DNA of 13,131 nt from Alphaproteobacteria bacterium. Lineage in GTDB: Bacteria > Pseudomonadota > Alphaproteobacteria > Rhizobiales > Xanthobacteraceae. The stretch lies in the NCBI GenBank assembly GCA_005884745.1, contig VAZU01000002.1, positions 1 through 13,131 on the forward strand. The letters are read 5' to 3'. The notes under the pieces were generated by a model. The model was not told the origin of the DNA and did no database searches. It saw only the letters and a program-made list of their open reading frames with translations. This document shows, in pieces, positions 6,991 to 13,131 of this stretch. Position 1 is the first letter of the stretch; the number at the start of each line of letters is the position of its first letter. The translations under genes and the position numbers were made by a program.

Positions 6991-7068
6991 TTGCTTCCGG
7001 AATCGGTGCCGGCCAGGGCATCTGCCGAAGCACCCGCCGCGTCCAGGCGCCCCGCACGGACCGTCGCC

Positions 7069-8052
7069 TCATTCGATCACCTGGTCGGCCCGGATGAGGA
7101 GGGACGGCGGAATGTCCAGGCCGAGCGTCCGCGCGGTTCGCAGATTGACGATCAGCTGGAACCGGGCCGGCCGCTCCACCGGCAGATCGGCAGGCGCGGT
7201 GCCCGCCAGCACCTTTCCGGTCATGGTGCCCGACTGGCGAAACAGGTCGATCAGGTTGGGACCGTACGCAAGCAAGCCGCCGGTCTGCGCAAACTCCGGA
7301 AACAGCATGATGGCAGGCAGCCGGTCCCGCAGCGCCAAATCGGCGATCATTGCCGGACTGGAGCCGAAGATCGGGGACGACAGGACCAGCAGCCCGTCCA
7401 CTTTCTGCTTGGCTGCCGTTCGGAACGCTTCCTCGATATTGCCGACGTCAATCACTTCGATGACGCTCAGATGCACGTCCATCGAGCCCGCGACCGCCTC
7501 GACCGCCTTCAGCTGCATCGGTCCAGTGCTCGGATCCCAGAATACGGCGAGGCGGGACAATTTCGGCGCGGCATCCCGCAGCAGCTGCAGCCATTTGGCG
7601 CCGAAGTCGGGAAAATCGAAAAACACGCCGGTGAGATTGCCGCCGGGGTGCGACAGGCCTGCTATCAGGCCGGCCTCGATCGGATCCGTTTCGAGATCGA
7701 GCGCGACGATCGGAACACTCGGCGAGGCGGCGCGCGCGGCTCGGACCGCCGCGGGCCCGGCGGCAAACAGCACGTCGACCTTGCCGGCGACGAGCTCGGC
7801 GGCAAGCGTCGGCAGCCGTGCCTGGTTCCCGTCCGCGATGCGGGCGACCAGCTCGATGTGGTCCCCCTGGGCGCGCAGCGCGCCGCGCACTCCTTCCAAA
7901 AACGCATTCATCCGTACCGCCGCCGCCTCGGCCACGCCGCTCCACAGGAAGCCGATACGCGGATCTTTCGCCGGCTGCTGGGCGAGGGCCGGGGAATGGA
8001 CCCATGCAACGGCGATGCACAACGGCACGACGAGACGCACCCACGGCTTCAT
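7069..8052 (-). CDS. ABC_sub_bind family periplasmic binding protein
   Basis: A 327-residue protein of the ABC transporter substrate-binding family related to TrpX (Pfam ABC_sub_bind). A Sec signal peptide covers about residues 1-24 (ending ALAQQ), followed by the family hallmark start RIGFLWSG, then FLEGVRGAL, LAAELVAGKVDVLFAAGP, SVPIVAL and LSHPGGNLTGV. ATG 8052 is chosen because GAGGTGA lies just upstream and the signal peptide follows; an in-frame ATG at 8127 would add 25 residues with no function seen. No permease or ATPase gene accompanies it in this window, which is usual for this family in Bradyrhizobium-like genomes, where many such binding proteins are orphans. Downstream genes on the same strand are the amidohydrolase and lactonase, so the ligand may be their substrate. 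Ligand identity cannot be read from sequence. Confidence 0.88.
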   Translation of the reverse strand: MKPWVRLVVPLCIAVAWVHSPALAQQPAKDPRIGFLWSGVAEAAAVRMNAFLEGVRGALRAQGDHIELVARIADGNQARLPTLAAELVAGKVDVLFAAGPAAVRAARAASPSVPIVALDLETDPIEAGLIAGLSHPGGNLTGVFFDFPDFGAKWLQLLRDAAPKLSRLAVFWDPSTGPMQLKAVEAVAGSMDVHLSVIEVIDVGNIEEAFRTAAKQKVDGLLVLSSPIFGSSPAMIADLALRDRLPAIMLFPEFAQTGGLLAYGPNLIDLFRQSGTMTGKVLAGTAPADLPVERPARFQLIVNLRTARTLGLDIPPSLLIRADQVIE

Positions 8053-8349
8053 TCCGTCACCTCGTTTGGTCCGGGCGAGCAGCAGAGCCACGATCGCGCC
8101 GACTGCCTCGGTGTTTGGGAGATCCATCGCAAGCTGAACTGCGTGGCGCCCGCCGCGCAGTTGGCGATACCGTCCTTCCCGGTGTCTTCATCCTCAAGGG
8201 GTAGCCGGCTCGTATGTTACGGGATTCATCGTCCTCGGCGGAAAATTCGCTGGCTCAGCCGTGCAGGCCGGCAAACCGATCGCATTTTCATAAACAGCTG
8301 TCGAGGGGCGGGATATTTCCGTGCAGCGAAGATTCCGGATCGCCCACAC
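8053..8349. other. 297-base spacer upstream of the binding-protein operon
   Basis: This gap lies between the stop of the PEGA-like gene (8350) and the start of the binding-protein gene (8052), both on the minus strand. No convincing gene, terminator hairpin with U tract or strong promoter was found. An open frame extends from the binding-protein gene back through 8127, but without family resemblance. A promoter for the downstream three-gene operon is expected here but could not be pinned down. Confidence 0.45.
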
Positions 8350-8961
8350 TCACCGCGCCGGACCAAGCTTTTGCGGGCCCGATGTTGCCGGCTTCTTCCT
8401 GGCTTGCGGCGCAAGCTGGACGAACACCGGGTTCGGCGAGAACTGCGGGTCCGACACGCCCGGCTGGCCGGGCTGAATCCGGATGTTGACCGCGGCGGGT
8501 GCGTAGCCGGGGTGCGTGAACGTCACCGTGAACGGCGCGTCGGCCGAAATTTCCATCGCGCAAGGCGTCTCGCAGCCGGAGCCGAGTGAAGTCGCCGCCT
8601 GCGCGCCCTGCGGATGGGAATCCAGATCGATGGTGCCGTTGTGCGATACCGCAGCGATGCCGACCGGGGACGGCAATGGCAGCGTCCGGGACGCCGGGCC
8701 CTGCGCTCCGATCCTCGGAGCCGCCGTAGTGGGAACCGGCTGCGGTGCGACCGATGCCGGGCTCGGCTCTCCGGCTCCGAGCTGCTTCAGCCGCTCGCGC
8801 AGCGCCTTGTTGTCATTTTCGAGGCTTTTGACCCTCTCCTGCAGCTTCTCGTTTGTCCTTCCGAGATCGTCGATGTGCTCCAGCATCTCGGTTGGCGTTT
8901 GCGCCGAGGCTTGCGTGAGCGTTGCAAAAATTGCCGCGATTGCCAGGACCGAGTGCCTCAT
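8350..8961 (-). CDS. Secreted coiled-coil protein with PEGA-like C-terminal domain
   Basis: A 203-residue exported protein of unknown role. Residues 1-20 are a signal peptide with cleavage likely in QASA-QT. Residues about 24-62 form a charged heptad-rich coiled coil (EMLEHIDDLGRTNEKLQERV, then LENDNKALRERLKQL). A Pro/Ala-rich linker follows to about residue 105. The C-terminal part has the pattern of a PEGA-like surface domain: DLDSHPQGAQA, SLGSGCETPC and FTVTFTHPGYAPAAVNIRI, with two Cys that could form a disulfide, ending in a short basic Pro-rich tail. ATG 8961 has AGGA 7 bases upstream. PEGA-like domains of this style occur in cell-envelope proteins of alphaproteobacteria; binding to wall or membrane components is a guess. 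It is divergent from the amino-acid ABC operon and shares the control region at 8962-9092. No catalytic motif is seen. Confidence 0.8.
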   Translation of the reverse strand: MRHSVLAIAAIFATLTQASAQTPTEMLEHIDDLGRTNEKLQERVKSLENDNKALRERLKQLGAGEPSPASVAPQPVPTTAAPRIGAQGPASRTLPLPSPVGIAAVSHNGTIDLDSHPQGAQAATSLGSGCETPCAMEISADAPFTVTFTHPGYAPAAVNIRIQPGQPGVSDPQFSPNPVFVQLAPQARKKPATSGPQKLGPAR

Positions 8962-8983
8962 GGAAGTGTCCTAGAGTGGTTGC

Positions 8984-8996
8984 CACAACCGTTGTG
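8984..8996. promoter_or_regulatory. Perfect short palindrome CACAACCGTTGTG
   Basis: CACAAC at 8984-8989 and GTTGTG at 8991-8996 form a perfect inverted repeat around one central base, in the 131-base divergent region. It lies downstream of the predicted minus-strand start and upstream of the plus-strand promoter candidate. The compact shape resembles an operator half-site pair, but it could also be a small hairpin in the 5' leader of the PEGA-like gene. Confidence 0.35.
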
Positions 8997-9014
8997 CCGC
9001 CGGACGCGTTTGCC

Positions 9015-9042
9015 TTGTGCGTTCCCAAACCATTGCTATAGG
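9015..9042 (+). promoter_or_regulatory. Promoter candidate for the amino-acid ABC operon
   Basis: On the plus strand TTGTGC (9015-9020) and TATAGG (9037-9042) are separated by 16 bases, with start expected near 9049, about 44 bases before ATG 9093. Its -10 box overlaps the -10 box of the opposing promoter, so the two cannot easily be occupied at once. Confidence 0.4.
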
Positions 9043-9049
9043 TTGGGAA
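9022..9049. promoter_or_regulatory. Operator-like inverted repeat TTCCCAA-N14-TTGGGAA
   Basis: The 7-base arms at 9022-9028 and 9043-9049 are perfect reverse complements with centres 21 bases apart, two helical turns, as expected for a dimeric regulator binding one face of the helix. The repeat spans the -10 boxes of both divergent promoter candidates. Arms can be lengthened by CC/GG with a one-base bulge. Binding is inferred; the symmetry is directly visible. Confidence 0.45.
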
Positions 9050-9063
9050 ATTGCCTCGATCAA
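9035..9063 (-). promoter_or_regulatory. Sigma70-type promoter candidate for the PEGA-like gene
   Basis: On the minus strand TTGATC (9063-9058) and TATAGC (9040-9035) are separated by 17 bases, each with four matches to consensus. Transcription would begin near 9028, leaving a leader of about 67 bases before ATG 8961. The -10 box lies inside the inverted repeat 9022-9049. Confidence 0.45.
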
Positions 9064-9092
9064 GAACTGCCGCGCGCACGGGGAGAATCCTC

Positions 9093-9932
9093 ATGAGACG
9101 ACATGCATTTGCGGGGGCGGCCGCGGTCCTGCTGCTCGCCGCGGCTTCGGCGTCCGCCGAGGAACCGCCGCTGCGGACCGCGGTCGACGGCACCTTTGCG
9201 CCCCACGCGATGCCGAGCCTTTCCGGCGGCTACGAGGGCTTCAACATCGATCTTGCCAACGAGATCGCCAAACGGCTGCATCGCCGGATCACGATCGACG
9301 CCGCGCAATACTCCGGCCTGTTGCCCGCGCTGCAGGCCGGCACCTACGATTTCATCGCGGCTCCCACCACCGTGACCAAGGAGCGCGCCGAGAACCTGCT
9401 GTTCACCGAAGGCTATCTCAACACCGACTTTCAGTTCCTGATCAAGAAGGGCGCGCCGAAGGTGGAAAAGCTCGAGGACCTCAAGGGCAAGGTCGTCGCC
9501 GTGAACAAGGGATCGGCCTACGATTCCTGGGCACGCGACCTCGAGCCGAAGATCGGCTGGAAGGTGGAATCCTTCGGCACCCAGACCGACGCGGTGCAGG
9601 CGGTGCTCGCCGGCCGCGCCGACGCCAATGTCGCCGGCAACACGGCGATCGCCTGGGCGGCCAAGAACAACCCGCAGCTCGAATTGTCGTATTATTATTC
9701 GACCGGCCTGGTGTGGGCGGCGCCGCTGCGCAAGGATTCGACCGAGCTGCGCAAGCAACTCGAGAACGCGATCGAATGCATGAAGCTCGACGCCACGATC
9801 GCCAAGATGCACAAGAGATGGTTCGGCATCGACCCGCAGCCGGGCTCCGCGGCCGTCACCGTGTTCCCGGGCTACGGCGTCCCCAACATGCAGGGCTACG
9901 ATCCGACCGAGCACACGCCCAAGTGCGATTGA
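9093..9932 (+). CDS. Polar amino-acid-type ABC transporter periplasmic binding protein (family 3)
   Basis: A 279-residue family 3 solute-binding protein. Residues 1-22 are a Sec signal peptide (MRRHAFAG to ASASA, cleavage before EEPP). Family motifs follow: GGYEGFNIDLANEIAKRL, YSGLLPALQAGTYDFIAAP, TVTKERAENLLFTEGY with the ligand-contacting Thr/Arg region, LEDLKGKVVAVNKGSA, and DAVQAVLAGRADA. ATG 9093 has GGAGA 7 bases upstream; an in-frame TTG at 9051 would put 14 extra residues before the signal peptide and is rejected. The C-terminus carries an extra tail of about 25 residues after the usual RWFGID ending (VFPGYGVPNMQGYDP). It is the first gene of an operon with ATPase and two permeases, though 342 bases with palindromic repeats separate it from the ATPase. 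Given the downstream N-carbamoyl-amino-acid hydrolase, the ligand may be an N-carbamoyl amino acid or related compound. Confidence 0.9.
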   Translation: MRRHAFAGAAAVLLLAAASASAEEPPLRTAVDGTFAPHAMPSLSGGYEGFNIDLANEIAKRLHRRITIDAAQYSGLLPALQAGTYDFIAAPTTVTKERAENLLFTEGYLNTDFQFLIKKGAPKVEKLEDLKGKVVAVNKGSAYDSWARDLEPKIGWKVESFGTQTDAVQAVLAGRADANVAGNTAIAWAAKNNPQLELSYYYSTGLVWAAPLRKDSTELRKQLENAIECMKLDATIAKMHKRWFGIDPQPGSAAVTVFPGYGVPNMQGYDPTEHTPKCD

Positions 9933-9971
9933 CGGTCCATACATGCTCGTATCTGCCAGCTCGCTCCGGTT

Positions 9972-10222
9972 ACCTCCCCCCTTGAGGGGGAGGTCGGCTC
10001 GCGCGCCAACCGAAATCGGCTTTTGCCGATTTCGGCGTTTACATTGGCCAAGTCGGAAACATCCGACTTGGCACGCGCGAGCCGGGAGGGGGGTAGCGGG
10101 TCCGCAGAATCAAACAAACGCCCCCCTCCCCATCCCTCCCCCGTGTCCACTTCGGATGTTTCCGATTTGGACCGATTATCAACTGCCGAACTCGGGAACA
10201 CCCGAGTTCGGCTGGGGGAGGG
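9972..10222. repeat. Compound palindromic repeat element between binding protein and ATPase genes
   Basis: The gap 9933-10274 is largely filled by nested perfect palindromes. ACCTCCCCC (9972-9980) pairs with GGGGGAGGT (9986-9994). GGCTCGCGCG (9996-10005) pairs with CGCGCGAGCC (10074-10083), enclosing two hairpins: an 11-bp stem 10010-10020/10025-10035 with TTTT loop and an 11-bp stem 10047-10057/10062-10072 with AACA loop. A second unit has outer arms CCCTCCCCC (10134-10142) and GGGGGAGGG (10214-10222), enclosing TCGGA/TCCGA (10152-10165) and a 12-bp stem 10185-10196/10201-10212, again with AACA loop. Inner stems share an A-T-CGG core, so they look like diverged copies. The layout resembles REP/BIME-type elements. 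It would fold in RNA and DNA, and may protect the binding-protein message or reduce read-through to the ATPase. Confidence 0.8.
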
Positions 10223-10274
10223 GGCCGATTGTGGCGCGCTCGGAGTCAAATGCGATCGTCCTTTGTCATTGCAG

Positions 10275-11021
10275 ATGACCTCCAATCGGCCGCCGATCCT
10301 GGAGGTTCGCGGGCTGCGCAAGAGCTTCGGCCATCTCGAGGTACTGCGCGGGATCGATCTTGAGGTATTGCCGCAGGAGCTGGTGTTCATCATCGGGCCG
10401 TCGGGCTCGGGCAAGAGCACGCTGCTGCGCTGCTGCAACCGCCTCGAGGAACCGACCGGCGGATCGATCTCGATCGACGGCGTCGATCTCATGGCGCGAT
10501 CGACCGACATCAATGCCATGCGCCGCCGCATCGGCATGGTGTTCCAGTCATTCAATCTCTATCCGCACATGAGCGCGCTCGGCAACGTGGCGCTGGCGTT
10601 GCGCAGGGTGCTGGGCCGCAAGCGCACCGAGGCGGAGGCGCTGGCGCTTGCCGCGCTCGCCCGGGTCGGCCTCGCCGAGAAGGCCAACGCCTATCCGGCG
10701 GAGCTTTCCGGCGGCCAGCAGCAACGCGTCGCCATCGCGCGGGCGCTGGCGCTCGGGCCGAAGATCATGCTGTTCGACGAGCCGACCTCGGCGCTCGATC
10801 CCGAGCTCGTCGGCAGCGTGCTCAAGGTGATGCGCGAGCTCAAGGCCGGCGGAATGACCATGCTGGTGGTGAGCCACGAGATGCGGTTCGCGCGTGACGC
10901 CGCCGACCGGGTGATCTTCATGGACCATGGGTTGATCGTGGAGGAGGGGACGCCCGAGCAGATTTTCTCCGGACCGCGTGAGGTGCGCACCCAGGCGTTC
11001 ATCGCCGAGATCGCGCGGTAG
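10275..11021 (+). CDS. Amino-acid ABC transporter ATPase
   Basis: A 248-residue nucleotide-binding subunit of the GlnQ/HisP kind, which powers import. All motifs are intact: Walker A GPSGSGKST (41-49), Q-loop Gln91 in VFQSFNLYPHMS, signature LSGGQQQR (144-151), Walker B IMLFDEP (164-170), D-loop SALD (172-175) and H-loop His201 in VVSHEMRFA. ATG 10275 is chosen because it gives the normal family N-terminus (PPILEVRGLRKSFG); the frame is open further upstream through the repeat element but has no coding character there. The ribosome-binding site is weak, so translation may be modest compared with the binding protein. It works with the two permeases encoded at 11231 and 11914. A 209-base gap containing an inverted pair of palindromic repeats separates it from the first permease gene. 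Confidence 0.95.
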   Translation: MTSNRPPILEVRGLRKSFGHLEVLRGIDLEVLPQELVFIIGPSGSGKSTLLRCCNRLEEPTGGSISIDGVDLMARSTDINAMRRRIGMVFQSFNLYPHMSALGNVALALRRVLGRKRTEAEALALAALARVGLAEKANAYPAELSGGQQQRVAIARALALGPKIMLFDEPTSALDPELVGSVLKVMRELKAGGMTMLVVSHEMRFARDAADRVIFMDHGLIVEEGTPEQIFSGPREVRTQAFIAEIAR

Positions 11022-11070
11022 ATATGCCGAAGAGGGTGGCGCATTGACTCCGACCGAGCCGCAAATGACT

Positions 11071-11199
11071 CCCTCTCCCCGCCTGCGGGGAGAGGGTTGG
11101 GGTGAGGGGCAATTATTATCGCAGTTATTATCAATGCAAGAGCCCCTCACCCGACCGCACTTCATGCGGTCGACCTCTCCCCGCCGTGCGGGGAGAGGT
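11071..11199. repeat. Inverted pair of CCCTCTCCCCG palindromic repeats between ATPase and permease genes
   Basis: Left copy: CCCTCTCCCCGC (11071-11082) pairs with GCGGGGAGAGGG (11085-11096), followed by GGTGAGGGGC (11101-11110). Right copy, inverted: GCCCCTCACC (11142-11151), the hairpin CGACCGCA-CTTCA-TGCGGTCG (11152-11172), and ACCTCTCCCCGC (11173-11184) pairing with GCGGGGAGAGGT (11188-11199). GGTGAGGGGC and GCCCCTCACC are exact reverse complements, so the whole block is one large imperfect palindrome around an AT-rich 31-base centre with two TTATTATC direct repeats. This C-run/G-run hairpin type is widespread between genes of Bradyrhizobium-like bacteria. It could act as a bidirectional terminator-like or mRNA-stability structure. 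Confidence 0.8.
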
Positions 11200-11230
11200 G
11201 CAGAGCAGATCGTGGCCCGGACTTAGCGTC

Positions 11231-11914
11231 ATGGACGCGTGGTCGCGCTTTCTCGATGCGTTCTTCAAATGGCAGCTGATCGAGCGGTATTTGCCCGCCA
11301 TTCTCGACGGCATGGCGGTGACGGTCGAGATCGCCGCCGCGGTGGTGATCACCGGCATCCTGCTCGGCCTCGTGCTGGCGATCCTGCGCGCGTTCCGCAT
11401 CCTGCCGCTCAGCGCGTTGATCGTCATCTTCGCCGACATGCTCCGCGCGCTGCCGCCGCTCGTGCTGGTGCTGCTCGTCTATTTCGGGCTGCCCAGTGTC
11501 GGCATCAACCTGCCTTCCTTCGCCGTGCTTTGGCTCGTGCTCTCCTGCGTGCTCGCCGCTTTTGCCGAGGAGATTTTCTGGGCCGGCATCCTCTCGATCC
11601 CCAAGGGCCAATGGGAAGCGGCGCGCTCGACCGGAATCGGCTTTGTCAGCACGCTGGCCTACATCGTGCTGCCCCAGGCCGTGCGGCTGACCGTTGCTCC
11701 CCTCACCAACCGCACGCTCGCGATCGCCAAGAACACCGCGCTCGGGATGGTGATCGGCGTTTCCGAGATCCTCAGCCAGGCGACGACCGGGCAGTCCTTC
11801 GCCGGCAACGCGACGCCGCTGACGATGGGGGCGATCGCCTATGTGATCCTCTTCATTCCCGTCGTCGTGCTGGGCCGCTGGCTGGAGACGCGGTTCGCCT
11901 GGCGGAGGGCCTGA
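11231..11914 (+). CDS. Amino-acid ABC transporter permease 1
   Basis: A 227-residue inner-membrane subunit of the HisMQ/GlnP type with about five hydrophobic segments. The EAA loop that contacts the ATPase is at residues 129-135 (EAARSTG), preceded by GILSIPKGQW and followed by YIVLPQAVRL. The Leu/Pro-rich MLRALPPLVLVLLVYFGLP segment (about 70-88) is a family hallmark. ATG 11231 is used because MDAWSRFLDAFF gives a normal permease start; the frame extends upstream into the repeat element but without hydrophobic or family character. No good ribosome-binding site is visible. The stop TGA at 11912-11914 overlaps the ATG of the next permease by one base, so the two are translationally coupled. 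Where the partner has VKLTSL, this subunit has AKNTAL, a difference common between the two unlike subunits of such heterodimers. Confidence 0.93.
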   Translation: MDAWSRFLDAFFKWQLIERYLPAILDGMAVTVEIAAAVVITGILLGLVLAILRAFRILPLSALIVIFADMLRALPPLVLVLLVYFGLPSVGINLPSFAVLWLVLSCVLAAFAEEIFWAGILSIPKGQWEAARSTGIGFVSTLAYIVLPQAVRLTVAPLTNRTLAIAKNTALGMVIGVSEILSQATTGQSFAGNATPLTMGAIAYVILFIPVVVLGRWLETRFAWRRA

Positions 11915-12579
11915 TGCAGGCGCTGCTCCAGCAGTTCTTCGATTTCGCCATCATGGCGCGCGCCCTGCCGCTGCTCCTCACCGGGCTCGGCCAGACCCTC
12001 GTGCTCTGCCTCGTGGTCATTCCGCTCGGGCTGATCGGCGGGCTGCTGGTAGCGCTCACCTCGCTGGCGCGCTCGCGCGCGGTGCGCTGGAGCGCCGCCG
12101 CCGCGATCGACTTCTTTCGCGCGATCCCGCCGCTGGTGCTCTTGATCTTCGTCTATGCGGGCCTGCCGTTCGCGGGCATCCGGCTCTCTCCGCTCGCCGC
12201 GGTCGCCATCGCCTTCCTGCTCAACAATTCGAGCTATTACGGCGAGATCTACCGCGCCGGGATCGAGAGCGTCGGGCATGGCCAGTGGGACGCCGCGCGC
12301 TCGACCGGCCTGAAGGCGCGCCAGGCGCTGATCTACGTCGTGCTGCCGCAGGCCGTGCGCAACGTGCTGCCCGATCTCATCTCCAACACGGTCGAGGTCG
12401 TGAAGCTGACCTCGCTCGCCAGCGTTGTCGCGCTGCCGGAACTGCTGTATTCGGCCGACATGGCGCGGTCGATCACCTTCAACACCTCGCCGATCGTGCT
12501 CGCGGCGGGGATCTACCTGGTCATGCTGTGGCCGATCGTGCGTCTGGTGAGCCGGCTCGAGCGGCGGATCGCGTCGTGA
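11914..12579 (+). CDS. Amino-acid ABC transporter permease 2
   Basis: A 221-residue second permease of the same HisMQ type, paralogous to the first. The EAA-type loop is at residues 126-132 (DAARSTG), with GIESVGHGQW before and YVVLPQAVRNVLPDLISN after, and the conserved VKLTSLASVVALPELL (about 163-178). The N-terminal half has FFRAIPPLVLLIFVYAGLP, matching the other subunit. ATG 11914 overlaps the previous stop (TGATG) and has GGAGG about 5 bases upstream. It should pair with permease 1 and two copies of the ATPase to form the importer. The next gene, an N-carbamoyl-amino-acid hydrolase, begins 25 bases after its stop, so they are almost surely on one transcript. Confidence 0.94.
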   Translation: MQALLQQFFDFAIMARALPLLLTGLGQTLVLCLVVIPLGLIGGLLVALTSLARSRAVRWSAAAAIDFFRAIPPLVLLIFVYAGLPFAGIRLSPLAAVAIAFLLNNSSYYGEIYRAGIESVGHGQWDAARSTGLKARQALIYVVLPQAVRNVLPDLISNTVEVVKLTSLASVVALPELLYSADMARSITFNTSPIVLAAGIYLVMLWPIVRLVSRLERRIAS

Positions 12580-12604
12580 GCCGGTCAGGACAGGGGAGGA
12601 GCTT

Positions 12605-13131
12605 TTGAGTCGAGTGCTGCGCGTGGGGGCCGCTCAGATGGGCCCCATTCACAAGGCCGACAGCCGGCAGGTCGTGGTCAAGCGCATGATCGACCTCATC
12701 GATCAGGCGAGCGCGCGCAAATGCGACCTCGTGGTTTATCCGGAGCTCGCGCTCACTACGTTCTTTCCGCGCTGGTACATGCAGGACCAAGCCGAGGTCG
12801 ACGCCTGGTTCGAGCGCGAGATGCCTAACGCGGCGACGCGGCCGCTGTTCGAGCGCGCCGCGGAGTATCAGATCGGCCTGTCCTTCGGCTATGCCGAGCT
12901 CACGCCGGAAGGCCGCCATTTCAACACCTCGATCCTGGTCGATCGCGACGGAACGATCGTCGGCAAGTACCGCAAGGTGCATCTGCCCGGCCATTCCGAG
13001 TTCGACCCGCAGCGCAGCTTCCAGCACCTGGAGAAGCGTTATTTCGAGCCGGGCGACCTCGGCTTTCCGGTGTGGCGGACTCTTGGCGGCATTTTGGGCA
13101 TGTGCATTTGCAACGACCGCCGCTGGCCGGA
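12605..13131 (+). CDS. N-carbamoyl-D-amino-acid amidohydrolase (D-carbamoylase), C-terminus cut by window edge
   Basis: A nitrilase-superfamily enzyme that removes the carbamoyl group from N-carbamoyl-D-amino acids, releasing the D-amino acid, CO2 and ammonia. The visible 175 residues match the family closely from memory: VVYPELALTTFFPRW with catalytic Glu47, FNTSILVDRDGTIVGKYRKVHLPGH with catalytic Lys124, FQHLEKRYFEPGDLGFPV, and GMCICNDRRWP with the nucleophile Cys169. The full enzyme is about 300 residues, so roughly the last 40 percent lies beyond the edge. The start is TTG 12605, supported by GGGGAGGA just upstream (12593-12600) and by alignment with the family N-terminus; no ATG would serve, since the first in-frame one is at codon 12, inside the first strand. 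It directly follows the ABC importer, so uptake and decarbamoylation are linked. No hydantoinase or racemase gene is in view, though one may follow to the right. Confidence 0.92.
   Translation, partial: MSRVLRVGAAQMGPIHKADSRQVVVKRMIDLIDQASARKCDLVVYPELALTTFFPRWYMQDQAEVDAWFEREMPNAATRPLFERAAEYQIGLSFGYAELTPEGRHFNTSILVDRDGTIVGKYRKVHLPGHSEFDPQRSFQHLEKRYFEPGDLGFPVWRTLGGILGMCICNDRRWP

Noticed and set aside
8053..8127. A 25-residue extension of the ABC_sub_bind protein
   Set aside because: The downstream ATG 8052 has a GAGGTGA box and begins a normal Sec signal peptide.
9051..9092. TTG start 14 codons upstream for the family 3 binding protein
   Set aside because: It would place Arg-rich residues before the signal peptide; ATG 9093 has a clear GGAGA box. 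It would also start inside the promoter region.
9972..10222. Possible CRISPR array
   Set aside because: The repeats are palindromes of unequal spacing and sequence with no constant repeat-spacer period and no cas genes nearby.
9896..10555. A 219-codon minus-strand open frame across the repeat element
   Set aside because: It runs antisense through the ATPase gene and the palindromes, with no recognisable domain.

Overview
The window looks like a chromosomal piece of a GC-rich alphaproteobacterium, most likely of the Bradyrhizobium/Rhodopseudomonas kind. The basis is strong third-position G/C bias, a dense set of periplasmic solute-binding and oxidoreductase genes, an ABC_sub_bind-type binding protein, a PEGA-like lipid-free secreted protein, and intergenic palindromes built from short G-run/C-run hairpins that are common in that group. 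The assignment is inference from style, not from a marker gene.

Layout: two divergent blocks meet at about 8962-9092. Everything left of this point is on the minus strand and everything right of it is on the plus strand. In transcription order the minus block holds a small secreted coiled-coil/PEGA-like protein (8961-8350), then an ABC_sub_bind family binding protein (8052-7069), a YtcJ-like amidohydrolase (6990-5251) and a beta-propeller lactonase (5211-4147). After a 421-base gap with a good promoter candidate comes a quinoprotein cluster: a Tat-exported SMP-30/gluconolactonase-like enzyme (3725-2694), a PQQ-dependent dehydrogenase (2584-863), a c-type cytochrome (797-432) and a quinoprotein-associated binding protein of the MoxJ/XoxJ type, cut by the left edge (388-1). 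Dehydrogenase, cytochrome and J-type protein mirror the xoxF-xoxG-xoxJ arrangement. The lactonase next to them suggests a periplasmic route in which a cyclic alcohol or lactol is oxidised to a lactone, electrons leave through cytochrome c, and the lactone is opened. The dehydrogenase has the Asp-X-Asp active-site pattern linked to lanthanide use, yet lacks the vicinal Cys-Cys pair and has Lys where methanol dehydrogenases have Arg, so it is not a plain XoxF.

The plus block is a complete polar-amino-acid-type ABC importer (binding protein 9093-9932, ATPase 10275-11021, permeases 11231-11914 and 11914-12579), followed after 25 bases by an N-carbamoyl-D-amino-acid amidohydrolase (12605 to the right edge). 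This predicts uptake and decarbamoylation of an N-carbamoyl amino acid or a hydantoin-derived compound. Both large gaps inside this operon are filled with elaborate palindromic repeat elements of two different kinds.

The divergent intergenic region carries back-to-back sigma70-like promoter candidates whose -10 boxes overlap, with an inverted repeat lying across both, which suggests shared control of the two blocks. No tRNA, rRNA, insertion sequence or CRISPR array was seen.
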